This document shows, one piece after another, positions 27,096 through 36,842 of a DNA stretch of 64,000 nt. The stretch covers positions 1 through 64,000 of the forward strand of contig JAFGEL010000052.1 of NCBI GenBank assembly GCA_016931615.1. Reading direction: 5' to 3'. Each line of letters opens with the position of its first letter. The stretch's first letter is position 1. The DNA comes from Desulfuromonadales bacterium. Lineage in GTDB: Bacteria; Desulfobacterota; Desulfuromonadia; Desulfuromonadales; Geopsychrobacteraceae. The notes under the pieces are model-generated. The model worked only from the letters and a program-made list of their open reading frames with translations. It was not told the origin of the DNA and did not search any database. The translations under genes and the position numbers were made by a program.

Positions 27096-28210
27096 ACACG
27101 ACCCCTGCCACCGCCCTGAACTACGCCATGATCCTCGACAATTTTGACGACGCGGTCATTGCCATAGACCAACAGGGCATTATCAATCTTTTCAATCCGG
27201 CCGCCCAACACTTTACCGGACGCTCTGAAAAGCAGAGTCTGGGGCAATCCTTTTTCAGCTGTTTTCAACACCAGAAAACACTCTGTTTTCTGACCCGAAC
27301 CGTACTGGATGAAGGACGTTCGATCTCGGACCACGAGACAGTCAACCTGCAGGGGCGCGCGTCAAAACGCAAAAGGCCGGTAAGCGTGACGGTCTCACCC
27401 ATATTTTCAACTGAAGGCCCGCAACAGGGAGCCGTCATCATCCTCCACGATCTGACCCAGGTCCGCTCCCTTGAAGAAGCGATCAGGCATGCCGATCGCC
27501 TGAGCATGGTCGGCACCATGGCCGCCGGACTGGCTCATGAAATCAAAAACCCACTCAGTGGCATTAAAGGCTCTGCGCAACTGCTGGCCATGGAGTTTGA
27601 CAGCCACAGCGAACTTCAGGAGCATACTCAATTGATCGTTCGTGAAGTCGAACGGATCAACCGCATCATTGAAGAACTGCTGAACCTGTCACGTCCGCGC
27701 ACAGTCGAATCGGAACGGGTCAATCTGAGCAGGCTGCTGGATGAAATCGTCAGGTTGCAGAAACACGCGGTCATGGAGCGGGGCGTGCAGATTCGTTTAC
27801 AGCTTGACCCGAGCATTCCTGAGATCCCAGGGGATCATGATCTTCTGGTCAGATTATTTCTCAACCTGATTAAAAACGCCTGCGAGGCCACTGCCGACAA
27901 CTCCAAAGTTCTGGTTGAGAGTCGCATTGAAGCCGAGTATCATCTGAGCCTTCCGGGCAACGCCCCTACGCCTATGGTGCAGGTCAACATCTATGATCAG
28001 GGGCCGGGAATCCCCAAAGCGGAGCTACAGAAAGTCTTTACCCCGTTTTACACAACCAAGATCGGCGGAAGCGGTCTCGGCCTGGCTATTTGCCAAAAAA
28101 TCGTCACGGACCACGATGGGTTGCTGCATTTCAACGAGCGTTCCGAAGGGGGTACCCTGACCAGAGTTTCTCTTCCCCTGCGCCATCACAATCAACCAAC
28201 GGCACAATAA
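27092..28210 (+). CDS. NtrB-like PAS sensor histidine kinase
   Basis: A 372-residue cytoplasmic kinase with an N-terminal PAS (about 10-130; DNFDDAVIAIDQQGIINLFNP cut short here), HisKA (phospho-His in GLAHEIKNPLSGIKG) and HATPase (NLIKNACEAT, GSGLGLAI). There are no membrane segments. Architecture and the dusB linkage match NtrB/GlnL, the nitrogen-regulation kinase controlled by PII. The start at 27092 is set by the ATGA overlap with dusB; the open frame continues upstream inside dusB but that is unlikely to be used. The next gene encodes the matching sigma-54 regulator. Confidence 0.9.
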   Translation: MNTTPATALNYAMILDNFDDAVIAIDQQGIINLFNPAAQHFTGRSEKQSLGQSFFSCFQHQKTLCFLTRTVLDEGRSISDHETVNLQGRASKRKRPVSVTVSPIFSTEGPQQGAVIILHDLTQVRSLEEAIRHADRLSMVGTMAAGLAHEIKNPLSGIKGSAQLLAMEFDSHSELQEHTQLIVREVERINRIIEELLNLSRPRTVESERVNLSRLLDEIVRLQKHAVMERGVQIRLQLDPSIPEIPGDHDLLVRLFLNLIKNACEATADNSKVLVESRIEAEYHLSLPGNAPTPMVQVNIYDQGPGIPKAELQKVFTPFYTTKIGGSGLGLAICQKIVTDHDGLLHFNERSEGGTLTRVSLPLRHHNQPTAQ

Positions 28211-28228
28211 ATAGAAGGATTCCGAAGT

Positions 28229-29671
28229 ATGTCCATACAACGCATTCTTGTTGCTGACGATGAAGAAAGCATCCGTTGGGTTCTCTCCAAGGCCCTCAAA
28301 AAACAGGGATTTCATGTCGATCTTGCTGAAGACGGTGCACAGGCCAAGCATCTCGCCGGCAAGAACCATTATGATCTCGCCGTGCTGGACATCAAAATGC
28401 CGGGGATCCACGGGCTGGACCTGTTAAAGGATTTTCGTACCAACTTTCCCGACACGCTGGTGGTCATTATGACCGCAGAGGCCACCATGGAACATGCCGT
28501 CAGCGCAATGAAACATGGTGCCTACGACTACCTCACCAAACCTTTTGACCTGACGGCTCTTGATGCCATTATTCTCAAAGCCCAAAAAGCGGCGGAAATC
28601 ACTGAGCAGATCGACCAGCTGAAAGAAGAGTTGCAGGATCAATACAGTTTCGGTCGCTCAATTATCGGCAACAGTCAACCGATGCAGGAAGTTTACAAAA
28701 CCCTGGGTCGGGTGGCCGGTTCCGATGTCACCGTGCTGGTCACCGGCGAAAGCGGCACCGGCAAAGAGCTGGTTGCCAGAGCCATCCACATCAACAGCCC
28801 GCGTCTGGGGAAACCCTTTATCGCCCTCAATTGTGCGGCAATTCCGCACGAACTGCTTGAGAGTGAGCTCTTCGGTCACGAACGGGGTGCTTTTACCGGG
28901 GCCTCCGAGCGCAAAATCGGAAAATTTGAACAGGCCGATCAGGGCACCCTGTTTCTCGATGAAATCGGTGACATGCCCCTGGAACTTCAGGCCAAACTGC
29001 TCAGGGTTTTGCAGGAAAAGGAGATCACCAGAACCGGCGGCAGCCAATCCCTGAAAGTCGATGTGCGGATTGTCGCGGCAACCAATCAGGATATCGCTGA
29101 GCGGGTCAAGGAAAAGCATTTTCGGGAAGACCTGTATTACCGCCTTAATGTCATTCCGATCAATCTGCCCGCCCTGCGTCAGCGGCGCGAAGATATTCCG
29201 ATGCTGGTTGATTTCTTCCTGCAGCGGGCCAGGCAGGATCTCGGTATCGAACACATGGAGTGTACCACCGATGCGCTCGATCATCTCATGGCCCATGACT
29301 GGCCGGGCAATGTTCGGGAGCTGGAAAATGTCATTAAACGTGCGGCCCTGCTGTCTCCCAACAACATTCTGACCCCGGCCGATTTTCCCGGGCTGAGTGA
29401 CGGCGGAAAAGTCCGCAGTCAGGATGAATCGCTCGAAGCCCTGGTTGCCCGCAAGTTGCAGAACTCGCTGGCTCAGATGAACCTTCTGGAAATGAACAAT
29501 CTCTACGAGATGGTCCTGCACCAGGTCGAACGGCCGCTGATCAATATTGTCCTGAATAAAGCCCGGGGCAACCAGGTACGCACCGCGGAGATCCTGGGGA
29601 TTAATCGCAATACCCTGAGAAAGAAAATCAAGACGCTGGACATTGAGATCAAGCGTGGCCAGGGGGACTGA
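28229..29671 (+). CDS. NtrC-like sigma-54 response regulator
   Basis: A 480-residue activator: receiver (about 4-120; acceptor in LAVLDIKMPGIHGLD), AAA+ domain (GESGTGKE, ELFGHERGAFTGA, LFLDEIGDM) and C-terminal Fis-type helix-turn-helix (GNQVRTAEILGINRNTLRKKIK). This is the NtrC layout and length. It follows the NtrB-like kinase by 18 bases and is therefore its partner. In Desulfuromonadales such regulators control nitrogen and other sigma-54 genes. The specific regulon cannot be inferred from this window. Confidence 0.93.
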   Translation: MSIQRILVADDEESIRWVLSKALKKQGFHVDLAEDGAQAKHLAGKNHYDLAVLDIKMPGIHGLDLLKDFRTNFPDTLVVIMTAEATMEHAVSAMKHGAYDYLTKPFDLTALDAIILKAQKAAEITEQIDQLKEELQDQYSFGRSIIGNSQPMQEVYKTLGRVAGSDVTVLVTGESGTGKELVARAIHINSPRLGKPFIALNCAAIPHELLESELFGHERGAFTGASERKIGKFEQADQGTLFLDEIGDMPLELQAKLLRVLQEKEITRTGGSQSLKVDVRIVAATNQDIAERVKEKHFREDLYYRLNVIPINLPALRQRREDIPMLVDFFLQRARQDLGIEHMECTTDALDHLMAHDWPGNVRELENVIKRAALLSPNNILTPADFPGLSDGGKVRSQDESLEALVARKLQNSLAQMNLLEMNNLYEMVLHQVERPLINIVLNKARGNQVRTAEILGINRNTLRKKIKTLDIEIKRGQGD

Positions 29672-29715
29672 GAGGGCCCCTGCCGCGAGAATCACGATTT
29701 CAAACGAGGGAAACC

Positions 29716-31086
29716 TTAATAGCCCTCTTCTCTCCGGGCCTGATTCTCGAAACGGGTGAATTCGCCCCTGAAGGTCAGGTGCACCGTACCGATCGGGCCA
29801 TTACGCTGCTTGCCGATAATAATCTCGGCATCCTTGTCGTGACCCTTCTCGCAGGTCTTTTCACGGCTTCTGCAATCTTCGCAGTAGACCGCTTCACGGT
29901 AGACAAACATAATCACATCGGCGTCCTGCTCAATCGCCCCGGATTCGCGTAAATCCGCCATCATCGGACGTTTATCAGTACGGCTTTCGAGAGAACGGTT
30001 CAACTGCGACAGGGCAACGACCGGAACCTCCAGCTCTTTGGCCAAAGCTTTCAATGAGCGGGAAATTTCCGAGATTTCCTGCTGACGACTTTCAGGATTA
30101 CTGCCGCGCATCAACTGCAGGTAATCGACAATAATCAGCCCCAAACCGTGTTCGGCTTTCAGTCGCCGTGCCTTGGAGCGCAGTTCAAGCACGGAAATCG
30201 CCGGGGTATCATCGATGTAGAGTTCCGTCTCGTTGAGCTGACCGGCGGCCATGGTCAGTTTCGGCCAGTCCGACTCGCCAAGATGGCCGGTGCGCAGCCG
30301 ACCGGCATCAACCTTGGCCAGCGAGCAGAGCATCCTTTGAACCAGCTGTTCCTTGCTCATCTCCAGAGAGAAAATCACCGCCGGGACGGGATTATCGGCA
30401 TGTGCCGTGGCATACTCGATCAGATTCAGGGCAAAAGCCGTTTTTCCCATCGACGGCCGCCCGGCGACGATAATCAGGTCACTCGGCTGTAAACCGGCGG
30501 TCATTTTATCCAGGTCATGGTAACCGGTAGGCACCCCGGTAATCAGTTCCTTGCGTTCATAAAGCTTTTCGATCGACTTGAAGGTATCTTTGAGAATGTC
30601 ACGAACAGGAAAATAAGAAGGCCGGGTGCGGTTTTGGGAAATTTCAAAGATCGACTTCTCTGCCCGATCGAGAATCTCTTCCATATCGCCGCCGTCGTAA
30701 CCGCTGGTGGCGATATCGGTGGAAACTTCTATCAACTTGCGCGCAATCGACTTTTCCTTAACCAGCTTACAATAGTAGGTAATATTGGCTGCCGTCGGAA
30801 CGTAATCAACCAGTGTTGCAAGGTAGGTACTGCCACCGACATCTTCCAACTCCCCGCGACTTTTCAATTGCGCCGTCAAGGTCACCAGGTCGGCCGGCTC
30901 ACTTTTATCCGCGAGAGCCAGCAGCGCGTTGAATATTTTACGGTGACTTTCGCGATAAAAATCGCTGGTCGTCAGGTATTCAAGAGTCCGGTTGAGGGCT
31001 TCATTTTCCAACAGAACCCCGCCGAGAACCGACATTTCAGCTTCCAGATTCTGCGGTGGCAGGCGATGTGTTTGGACGTCGTGCAT
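29716..31086 (-). CDS. dnaB: Replicative DNA helicase DnaB
   Basis: A 456-residue hexameric helicase that unwinds DNA at the replication fork. The N-terminal DnaG-interacting domain (PPQNLEAEMSVLGG start) is joined to a RecA-like motor with Walker A GRPSMGKT, LEMSKEQL, and IIVDYLQLM. There is no intein. In many bacteria dnaB follows rplI; here it stands alone, 20 kb from the rpsF-rpsR-rplI cluster. It is convergent with the NtrC-like gene. Confidence 0.95.
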   Translation of the reverse strand: MHDVQTHRLPPQNLEAEMSVLGGVLLENEALNRTLEYLTTSDFYRESHRKIFNALLALADKSEPADLVTLTAQLKSRGELEDVGGSTYLATLVDYVPTAANITYYCKLVKEKSIARKLIEVSTDIATSGYDGGDMEEILDRAEKSIFEISQNRTRPSYFPVRDILKDTFKSIEKLYERKELITGVPTGYHDLDKMTAGLQPSDLIIVAGRPSMGKTAFALNLIEYATAHADNPVPAVIFSLEMSKEQLVQRMLCSLAKVDAGRLRTGHLGESDWPKLTMAAGQLNETELYIDDTPAISVLELRSKARRLKAEHGLGLIIVDYLQLMRGSNPESRQQEISEISRSLKALAKELEVPVVALSQLNRSLESRTDKRPMMADLRESGAIEQDADVIMFVYREAVYCEDCRSREKTCEKGHDKDAEIIIGKQRNGPIGTVHLTFRGEFTRFENQARREEGY

Positions 31087-31480
31087 AAAGAGTCTTTCCT
31101 GAGAGGGTAAAATAAAAACGAAGGATAGCAGAGTTCTCTGTCAACGTGAACAAAAAGCCCCGGTCAGATTATTTTAGATCTGGTTATCGACATGACTCGC
31201 GTTAAGCGGGAAATGAGTTCGCGAATTCAATGATCAGGGTAGCTGACGCCTGGATGGCGTCAGCTAAGCCCCAGGACGGGTTCACGCGTCCCTGAACAGG
31301 GAATTTGCGAACGCAACCTGAGTGAAATGAATATCCAGAATTTTAAATCAGGCAAAACGTTGCCGCCTAAGGGCTGAAATCCCGGGAAACCACTCTTTCC
31401 AAAGACAAAAATAATGGTTGCAGAAATCACTGAATCAGCATATAAACGCGCGCTGAAAAAATGACGAGGGACAAAAAATC
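31087..31480. other. Intergenic region between dnaB and the UPF0316 gene
   Basis: A 394-base gap between divergent genes. It holds the structured element at 31217-31312, a small GGCAA/TTGCC hairpin near 31352-31365 and no open frame that looks coding. Promoters for both neighbours must lie here but none is clear enough to place. Confidence 0.5.
31217..31312 (+). ncRNA. Structured intergenic element (possible RNA or dispersed repeat)
   Basis: A nested fold is visible. The outer stem pairs 31217-31228 with 31301-31312 (12 pairs, one G-U). An inner stem pairs 31234-31239 with 31290-31295. A perfect 10-bp hairpin lies at 31241-31265 and another at 31272-31294. The segments 31290-31294 and 31297-31301 can also pair with each other, so two folds compete. 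I do not recognise a known riboswitch. It could be a leader RNA of the downstream UPF0316 gene, an independent RNA, or a repeat element. Confidence 0.4.
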
Positions 31481-32062
31481 ATGACACTGTTGAGCAATTC
31501 AAGCTACGCCATATTTCTGCTGCCGTTACTGGTTTTTCTGGCCAGGGTAACGGATGTTTCCATCGGCACCCTGCGCATTATTTTTGTCGCCAAAGGGCTG
31601 AAATACCTGGCTGCCCTGCTCGGGTTCTTTGAATCACTGATCTGGCTCCTGGCGGTCGTCCAGGTGATGCAGAACCTGACCTCATGGCAGACCTACATCG
31701 CTTTTGCTCTCGGCTTTGCCGCAGGAAATTTCGTTGGTGTGGCCATTGAAGAAAGACTGGCTCTCGGCAATCTGTTGATCAGGGTCATCACCCGCCAGGA
31801 AGCGGACGATCTGGTTCATGTTCTCTGGGACGCCGGCTATGGTGTCACCAGCGTCGATGCCCAGGGGGAAACCGGCCCGGTTAAACTGATTTTCACCATT
31901 GCCAAGCGCAAAAACCTGGCAAAAATCCTCTCGATCATCAAAAAGTATAACCCGAATGCTTTTTATACGATTGAAGACATGCGTTATGTCAAGGAGACAC
32001 AGTTGCCACCAATGAACAAGCGCAGCCTGTTTCCACGTAAAGTCGTCATGAACAAAAAATAG
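31481..32062 (+). CDS. UPF0316 (DUF2179) family membrane protein
   Basis: A 193-residue protein with about three membrane segments in the first 90 residues (LPLLVFLARVTDVSIGTLRII, then FFESLIWLLAVVQV and a Gly-rich third helix), followed by a soluble DUF2179 domain (about 100-170; ITRQEADDLVHVLWDAGYGVTSVDA cut short). The segment VTDVSIGTLRI is characteristic of the family. Function is unknown. The gene is alone on its strand before the peptidase gene, downstream of a structured intergenic element that might be its leader. Confidence 0.85.
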   Translation: MTLLSNSSYAIFLLPLLVFLARVTDVSIGTLRIIFVAKGLKYLAALLGFFESLIWLLAVVQVMQNLTSWQTYIAFALGFAAGNFVGVAIEERLALGNLLIRVITRQEADDLVHVLWDAGYGVTSVDAQGETGPVKLIFTIAKRKNLAKILSIIKKYNPNAFYTIEDMRYVKETQLPPMNKRSLFPRKVVMNKK

Positions 32063-32227
32063 CCGACTATTCGGCCAGCCCATCCGCAGCCTCACAGCGC
32101 TGGTGACCTGCCGTCTTCACCTCAAGCAGGACCGGCGATAGAAAAACAGGGCTTGACAGAAGGGTGAAGGTTGTTGCATGCAGAACAGAATCATTCTTCT
32201 GAGCCTATTGCAAACGACACAAGGTCT

Positions 32228-33550
32228 ATGAACGCAACCTGGAAACCAACCGTTGAGCAATTGAAAAGAAAGCGTCGTCGACGGCTGCTGCTCTGCGTTG
32301 TCCTGCTGGTCGCCGCCGGCCTGGCGGCCATGCTCTCCTGTAGTTTGCCCTCAGACGGGAAAACCTCATTAACAGCAACGCAGACACCTGCATCACAACC
32401 TGCAGCGGAGCAATCAAACCCGGTTGCTCTCGATCAGCCGACGCCATCACCCGACTCCAGTGGACACACCATATTAAGCCGGACGATTGCCGAAGGGGAC
32501 AATTTAAGTGCGATATTCGACAGCTGTCACATCGACCAGACCACCTTATTCGCAATCCTCGCCGCCGACGAATCTCTGCTTGCCCTGGATATCCTCAGGC
32601 CGGGCAACCGGCTCACCTTCAAGGTCGAGGAGAGCAGCGGACAACTAGCGGAAATGGCGCTCTACATCAACCCCGCTCACCAGGTTGTTTACCGCCGCAC
32701 GGATGACACAAGCTTTGAAAGTGAAGAAGTTGTCATACCCGGGACCTGGGAAAATCAGATCATCGAAGCCGAGATCGATGCCAGCTTCTACCTCTCCGCC
32801 ATGGCCGCCGGCCTGAGTGAACAGGAGGCCGGAAACATTACCCACCTGTTCAAAAACAAGTTGAATTTTTCCCGCGATATTCACCCCGGAGACCGTTTTC
32901 AGATCATTCGCAGTCTGCAGTTGGTCGACGACACCCTGACCGGCCAGAGTCACATTGAAGCGATCAGGATTTTTGCACGTAATCACAGCTATGCCGCTTT
33001 TCTGTTTTCGGATGGAAACTACTATGATGAGAAGGGTGAAAGTCTCGCTCGGGCCTTCCGCCGCTATCCTTTTAATGGCCGACACCGCATCAGTTCAGCG
33101 TTCAACCCGAAACGCCGGCACCCGGTCACAGGACGTATTGCTCCGCACCGCGGGGTTGACTTCGCCATGCCGACCGGCACGCCGATTCTGGCCGCTGCCG
33201 ACGGTGAAATCACCCGGGTCAAAAACCATCCTTATGCCGGGAAATACGTGGAGATCAAGCATGACGGCCAATACCTGAGCCGTTACATGCATTTAAGCCG
33301 CGTCAGCGTCTATCGCGGGCAAAAGGTCAAACGTGGCGAGGTCATCGCCCGGTCGGGCAACACGGGGCGCTCCACCGGCCCCCATCTGCACTACGAACTG
33401 CACATCAAGGGACGGGCCGTAAATCCACTGACTGCTGCGATACCAACAGCGACGAAAGTCCCAAAAAACCAGCTTGCTGAATTCAAGCAGCATGTCCAGC
33501 GCTTCATGGCCCTGCTGGATAACGGCGACCGGGACTTTGTCGGCGCCTAA
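32228..33550 (+). CDS. M23 family (LytM) peptidoglycan endopeptidase
   Basis: A 440-residue MepM-like enzyme when started at ATG 32228 (AAGG just upstream); a TTG at 32171 would add 19 residues. A single N-terminal hydrophobic helix after an Arg/Lys-rich stretch anchors or exports it. A LysM/OapA-like region follows (about 85-160), a spacer domain, then the C-terminal M23 domain with the zinc ligands in HRGVDFAMP and HLHYELH, plus the RYMHLS motif. It should cleave cell-wall cross-links in the periplasm. Neighbouring genes are not functionally related. Confidence 0.9.
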   Translation: MNATWKPTVEQLKRKRRRRLLLCVVLLVAAGLAAMLSCSLPSDGKTSLTATQTPASQPAAEQSNPVALDQPTPSPDSSGHTILSRTIAEGDNLSAIFDSCHIDQTTLFAILAADESLLALDILRPGNRLTFKVEESSGQLAEMALYINPAHQVVYRRTDDTSFESEEVVIPGTWENQIIEAEIDASFYLSAMAAGLSEQEAGNITHLFKNKLNFSRDIHPGDRFQIIRSLQLVDDTLTGQSHIEAIRIFARNHSYAAFLFSDGNYYDEKGESLARAFRRYPFNGRHRISSAFNPKRRHPVTGRIAPHRGVDFAMPTGTPILAAADGEITRVKNHPYAGKYVEIKHDGQYLSRYMHLSRVSVYRGQKVKRGEVIARSGNTGRSTGPHLHYELHIKGRAVNPLTAAIPTATKVPKNQLAEFKQHVQRFMALLDNGDRDFVGA

Positions 33551-33580
33551 TATCCGCCCCGGTATTCAGCCGTCATCACC

Positions 33581-33979
33581 TTACTTCAGCTGGTGCAGTG
33601 CTTGAGTCTCGAGATCAGCCCGGCGGTAAAAACAGGTCGCGCGGGTTTTTCCGGTTTGCGGATCTTTGGTATGACAGGCCCCCCCACCCTGCGGCTCAAC
33701 CCGGTAAACCAGGGCATCCTGGTCACAGTCGGTGAGAATTTCGACGATTTTGAGATAATCTCCGGAGGTCTCACCCTTGGTCCACAGCTCGTTGCGCGAA
33801 GTCGACCAGAAGGTTGCCATGCCCTTTTCAAAAGTCGTATCCAGAGCAAGTTTATTCACATAAGCAACCATCAGGATCCGTCCATCGGCGACGTCCTGAA
33901 CAACGGCCGGAACCAGCCCGCCGCGTTTGTCGAAATCGATCAGCAGTTCGTTACCTTCTTCGAGAATTTTTTTATCCAT
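33581..33979 (-). CDS. hisI: Phosphoribosyl-AMP cyclohydrolase
   Basis: A 132-residue enzyme for the third step of histidine synthesis, opening the purine ring of PR-AMP. Family motifs are present: WSTSRNELWTKGETSG, the metal-binding DCDQDALVYRV, and cysteines in GACHT and CFYRR. It is the stand-alone HisI without the HisE pyrophosphatase domain. The start at 33979 is preferred because AGGAG is nine bases away; an ATG three codons upstream is too close to it. hisG lies 50 bases upstream, so the two form a small his operon. Confidence 0.93.
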   Translation of the reverse strand: MDKKILEEGNELLIDFDKRGGLVPAVVQDVADGRILMVAYVNKLALDTTFEKGMATFWSTSRNELWTKGETSGDYLKIVEILTDCDQDALVYRVEPQGGGACHTKDPQTGKTRATCFYRRADLETQALHQLK

Positions 33980-34029
33980 TACGGTCATCTCCTATCAGCA
34001 GAGCATGGCTCAGAGGGGGTCATGACACT

Positions 34030-34968
34030 TTAAAAGTGTCTGGCGTTAACCATGTCCTGGGTAAAGACTTTCGGCGCCGGAATCGGGACAATGCCGTCAA
34101 CGCCCAGACGCAACAGTTTCGGCGCCAGAATGTTTAATTGCGACTCGCGAATAACAACCGCCACGCTGCGCCAGGCCTCATCGACCACGGGACTGACCGT
34201 CGGGGAGATCACCGAGGGCAGCATTTTCTCAACTTCGGGCAGCACCGCAGCAGGCACATCCATGAAAACCATGAAGACCGGTTCACGCTCGGCCTGCAAC
34301 ACGGCATCAATACAAATGCGGATATCTTCCATCTTCTCCAGCTTTGCCGAGTCCCTGATCGCTTCGCGATTGGCGATCAACTGGGGGTTGGAGGTAAACA
34401 GTTCCGCGATAATAATATTGCCGTTGGCCTTGAGAGTCGCACCGGTCTCGGTAATATCGGTAAATGCGTCACATTCACCCATATTGACCTTGGCTTCGGT
34501 TTTGCCCTCACTGTGAAGAATTTGAATATCCTCAAGACCATAAAGCTCAGCCATCCTCCTTCTCGTCAGGTTGGGCAGTTCGGTGGCAATAATCCTGCCG
34601 CGACAGTCTTCGGGATTTGCGATACCGAGTTCTGGCCGAGTGGCCAGCACCAGGCGTGAAGGTTGGTTGGTATATTTGGAGAAGATGAAATCCCCCATCA
34701 CCTCAACGTCTTGCTCCAACCCGGCTTCAAAAACATAATCCTTACCGGTAATCCCGCAATCGACGATACCGTCACGGACTTTCTGGGCCATTTCCTTGCG
34801 GTCGAGAACCCGAAAAACCACGTCTTTGTCGTAGGGTCCCATCAGTTCATACTGACGTCCCGGTTTAAGCGGCCGCCCTGATTTGGCCAGCAGCCGCAGA
34901 ACCTGCTCATTCAAGCTTCCGGAAGGAATTCCAAAATAGAGTTTTCCGTCCTCTTTTCCATATGGCAT
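34030..34968 (-). CDS. hisG: ATP phosphoribosyltransferase (long form)
   Basis: A 312-residue enzyme that starts histidine synthesis from ATP and PRPP. The catalytic core includes GIPSGSLNEQ, DCGITGKDYV and the PRPP loop DAFTDITETGATLKANG. A C-terminal ACT-like regulatory domain (from about 225) makes this the long form that is feedback-inhibited by histidine and does not need HisZ. The start at 34968 has GAGGAG nine bases upstream; an open extension to 35076 runs over the hcp terminator and is not credible. hisI is downstream. Confidence 0.94.
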   Translation of the reverse strand: MPYGKEDGKLYFGIPSGSLNEQVLRLLAKSGRPLKPGRQYELMGPYDKDVVFRVLDRKEMAQKVRDGIVDCGITGKDYVFEAGLEQDVEVMGDFIFSKYTNQPSRLVLATRPELGIANPEDCRGRIIATELPNLTRRRMAELYGLEDIQILHSEGKTEAKVNMGECDAFTDITETGATLKANGNIIIAELFTSNPQLIANREAIRDSAKLEKMEDIRICIDAVLQAEREPVFMVFMDVPAAVLPEVEKMLPSVISPTVSPVVDEAWRSVAVVIRESQLNILAPKLLRLGVDGIVPIPAPKVFTQDMVNARHF

Positions 34969-35062
34969 GACAGTTTTCTCCTCAACAATGATTGTCATTC
35001 GATAATTCGCCGCATTCTGCCAATAAGAGAAAAAAACATCAATGCCCGTTTGCCTCATCAAC

Positions 35063-35092
35063 AAAAAAGCGGGCAACCCGAAAGTTACCCGC
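35063..35092 (-). terminator. Intrinsic terminator of hcp
   Basis: On the minus strand a 9-bp stem (35069-35077 with 35084-35092, one G-U pair in RNA) with a 6-base loop is followed by six Ts (35063-35068). It lies 27 bases past the hcp stop codon and ahead of hisG. Confidence 0.85.
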
Positions 35093-35118
35093 CCGTTTTT
35101 CTCGCTATGCTTTTCTGC

Positions 35119-36747
35119 TCAGTTTCCGGCCATAATCGCCGCGACATCAGCCTGAACTTCACCGATCGGCTTGATGTCAAAGTTCTCGACCAGGACTTTG
35201 GCAACATTGGGCGACAGGAAGGCCGGCAGTGTCGGGCCAAGGCGGATATGCTTGACTCCCAGCGACAACAGGGCCAGCAGAACAATCACCGCTTTCTGCT
35301 CATACCAGGCGATATCGTAGGAGATCGGCAGGTCGTTGATATCGTCTAGGCCAAAGACCTCTTTCAGTTGCAGGGCGATGTACGCCAGAGAATAGGAATC
35401 GTTACACTGACCGGCATCGAGAACCCGTGGGATGCCGCCGATATCACCCAGGTCAAGTTTATTGTAACGATATTTGGCGCAGCCTGCGGTAAGAATCACC
35501 GTATCCTGAGGCAAAGCTTCAGCTACATCGGTAAAATAACTGCGCTCTTTATGACGTCCGTCACAACCGGCCATGACCACAAAACGCTTGATGGCGCCCG
35601 ATTTGACGGCATCTATGACCTTATCGGCCAGTGCCATGACCTGGGTATGAGCAAAACCACCGACGATTTCACCGCTTTCAAGTTCAACCGGCGGAGCACA
35701 GGTTTTGGCCTGCTCGATAAGCGCGGAAAAATCTTTGCTGCCCCCCTCGACACGCTCGGGGATATGCTTTGCGCCAGGCCAACCCGCCATACCGGTGGTG
35801 TAGATGCGGTCACGGTAGGCGTCTTTGACCGGGGTGATGCAATTGGTCGTCATCAGGATCGGACCGTTGAATGAGGCAAATTCCTTATCCTGCAACCACC
35901 AGGCGTTACCATAGTTTCCGACGAAATGATCATACTTCTTAAACGCCGGGTAATAGTTTGCCGGCAGCATTTCGCTGTGGGTGTAGACATCGACACCGGT
36001 TCCCTCGGTCTGCTTCAGCAGTTCTTCCATATCCTTAAGATCATGGCCCGAAATCAGGATTCCCGGGTTGTTGCGTACCCCGAGATTCACGGTGGTGATT
36101 TCAGGGTTACCATAAGTCGAGGTATTGGCCTCATCAAGCAGAGCCATGGCGGTTACGGCAACCTCACCGCACTTCAGAACCTGGCCGACCATTTCATCAA
36201 CGCTCAATTCGCGGGTGGTATTGGCCAGGGCAGAAATCATGAAACTGTAGATTTCACCTTTCTGGTAACCGAGAACCGCAGCATGATCGGTATAGGCGGC
36301 CATGCCTTTGAGACCGTAAATCAACAACTCACGCAGAGAACGAACATCTTCATTCGGCTGGGACAACACCCCGACTTCGGCAGCCTTGACGGCATATTCA
36401 GCCGCACTGCCGTTCCAGTTGACGACATCGGCGTCACTGCTGAACCCGATGGCCAGCTTCAGACCGTCACGTTTGGCGATGGTCTCCTTGATCAGGGCCA
36501 CGAACCGCTCGTTGTCAAAATTGGCATTGGTGATCGTCGCAAACAGGGCCTCACAGATAAAACGACCCACGGCATCATCCAACTTCCCCTGTTTATCAGC
36601 TTCCTCGGCGACCACGGCGAGACCTTTAAGGGTATAAACCAGAAGATCCTGTAACCCGGCGGTATCCTCTTTTTTGCCGCAGACCCCGGCGATGGTACAC
36701 CCGGTTCCTTTGGCCGCTTCCTGACACTGAAAACAAAACATGCTCAT
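35119..36747 (-). CDS. hcp: Hybrid cluster protein (Hcp), class I
   Basis: A 542-residue iron-sulfur protein. The N-terminal cysteines C5-x2-C8-x8-C17-x5-C23 bind a cubane cluster, and that spacing is of class I, found in strict anaerobes. Hybrid-cluster ligands are visible in the C-terminal half (for example [25 protein letters not shown]). Hcp reduces hydroxylamine in vitro and is now regarded as an NO reductase or S-nitrosylase in nitrosative stress. The start at 36747 follows AAAGGAG. No hcr reductase is adjacent. FNR/HcpR-like palindromes lie in the divergent promoter region upstream, and a metallocofactor-like operon is transcribed away from it. Confidence 0.95.
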   Translation of the reverse strand: MSMFCFQCQEAAKGTGCTIAGVCGKKEDTAGLQDLLVYTLKGLAVVAEEADKQGKLDDAVGRFICEALFATITNANFDNERFVALIKETIAKRDGLKLAIGFSSDADVVNWNGSAAEYAVKAAEVGVLSQPNEDVRSLRELLIYGLKGMAAYTDHAAVLGYQKGEIYSFMISALANTTRELSVDEMVGQVLKCGEVAVTAMALLDEANTSTYGNPEITTVNLGVRNNPGILISGHDLKDMEELLKQTEGTGVDVYTHSEMLPANYYPAFKKYDHFVGNYGNAWWLQDKEFASFNGPILMTTNCITPVKDAYRDRIYTTGMAGWPGAKHIPERVEGGSKDFSALIEQAKTCAPPVELESGEIVGGFAHTQVMALADKVIDAVKSGAIKRFVVMAGCDGRHKERSYFTDVAEALPQDTVILTAGCAKYRYNKLDLGDIGGIPRVLDAGQCNDSYSLAYIALQLKEVFGLDDINDLPISYDIAWYEQKAVIVLLALLSLGVKHIRLGPTLPAFLSPNVAKVLVENFDIKPIGEVQADVAAIMAGN

Positions 36748-36824
36748 GTTCCAATCTCCTTTTTTTAGATTGTGATTGATTTCATCTTGTGGCCAGACAA
36801 TGGCACAGCCGGCAGGCAAAAAAA

Positions 36825-36838
36825 TTGATCTAGGTCAA
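36825..36838. promoter_or_regulatory. HcpR/FNR-like operator 1
   Basis: TTGATCTAGGTCAA is a near-perfect dyad of the CRP/FNR class and fits HcpR sites of sulfate and metal reducers (TTGAC-N4-GTCAA type). It lies about 80 bases upstream of the hcp start codon in the divergent region. Confidence 0.6.
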
Positions 36839-36842
36839 ATCT

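Noticed and set aside
28658..29695. 345-codon minus-strand open frame
   Set aside because: It is the shadow of the NtrC-like gene, whose conserved motifs prove the plus-strand frame.
31201..31320. Integron attC-like site
   Set aside because: GTTAAGC resembles a core site, but no matching RYYYAAC partner or integrase is present and the fold has different proportions.
31330..31480. Known riboswitch in the UPF0316 leader
   Set aside because: I looked for the GEMM (c-di-GMP/cGAMP) and c-di-GMP-II patterns and found no convincing match.
34969..35076. N-terminal extension of hisG
   Set aside because: The extension crosses the hcp terminator, and a strong Shine-Dalgarno supports the start at 34968.
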